From Lethocerus indicus (Eukaryota; Arthropoda; Insecta; Hemiptera; Belostomatidae), in assembly GCA_019843655.1 (NCBI GenBank), contig JACDQD010000003.1:4094925-4158924 (forward strand): a DNA stretch of 64,000 nt, in the 5' to 3' direction. The notes beneath the pieces are model-generated. The model ran no database searches, was not told where the DNA came from, and was given only the letters and a program-made list of their open reading frames with translations. This document shows positions 63,476 to 64,000 of this stretch, piece by piece. The position numbers and the translations under genes are program-made. Numbering within the stretch: position 1 is the stretch's first letter; each line of letters begins with the position of its first letter.

Positions 63476-64000
63476 CTGCAACAAACAATTTTAACACTAG
63501 GTTTATGTTTCAATTTCACGCATACCGTAAAGGTATACCACATAAACTTCGATATGTATATTTCCCTCGTTTTTTTAACTTTCCTTTATAGCAGAAATGT
63601 ATCTCACTTTGGAACCACTATTGACGGAGTATCCGACCATTCTGGTTAAATTTAAGCTGGAAGTTATTCAATTTTTGTGAATCTGAAATATATATTCATA
63701 AGTGAAACTGATTATACCAGGAATTTAACGCATAATTCTGCATAGTTTTCGTGGATAAATGGCATGTATCGATTAGATGAAATAGGAAAATAACCGATGA
63801 GTCATTATAACGACCATATTGACATGTCACCCAAACATGTTCACGATATTGGTCACTTTTTTTACATCAAAACGCCGCCCAACTGACTTACATAATAAAT
63901 CCATGAGAATAAGACGTCTTGTTGCTAACGAGTATCCAAGAATTTGAACGCGCGGAACACTGTCATGTTCTCCATATTAATAACATAATTGGTTAATAAT
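63476..64000. other. Intron continuing beyond the window
   Basis: Upstream intron of the EB/LDLa gene (phase 1). Nothing else seen. Confidence 0.5.

Overview
The window is nuclear DNA of an arthropod, almost certainly an insect. Its genes are split into many short exons with GT/AG introns, the noncoding DNA is AT-rich with long (TA)n tracts, it carries fragments of non-LTR retrotransposons, and the protein families are animal ones. I found nothing prokaryotic, and I cannot name the species. Every exon model was built by hand from reading frame, splice sites and codon phase. No transcript data or database search was available.

Layout, left to right. (1) 1626-6965, minus: a complete five-exon Bax inhibitor-1 gene (235 aa), with a 5'-truncated LINE and its 13-bp target-site duplication in one intron. 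(2) 8606-18770, plus, head to head with BI-1: a 14-exon gene for a single-pass receptor (about 805 aa) with a signal peptide, three CUB domains, one LDLa domain, a membrane helix and a tail with three PPxY motifs. One of its introns holds an intact Ty3/Gypsy-type Gag ORF (15484-16158). (3) 19747-30995, plus: a 16-exon gene for a 1651-aa protein resembling the helical N-terminal part of separase, which stops before any protease domain, like Drosophila Three rows. (4) 32216-45769, minus: a four-exon DUF229 (alkaline-phosphatase-like fold) type II membrane protein of 697 aa with a 10.4-kb first intron. (5) 56835-63475, minus: four internal exons of a cysteine-rich extracellular protein (two EB modules, four LDLa domains) whose 5' end lies beyond the window and whose 3' end was not found.

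The right half (about 35-61 kb) is repeat-rich. Two arrays of a 70-bp tandem unit (35.57-36.47 and 55.17-56.06 kb) belong to one composite repeat family in opposite orientations. Each unit carries a 13-bp string like the CTCF core, CAGGGGGCGCTAG. The same family contains a short module with the layout of a hammerhead ribozyme (best copy 45556-45592) and a 28-bp perfect inverted repeat (45441-45520). The genes are not an operon. The notable couplings are the shared 1.6-kb upstream region of genes 1 and 2, and the Gag ORF inside gene 2, whose splice phase would allow fusion to the PPxY tail.
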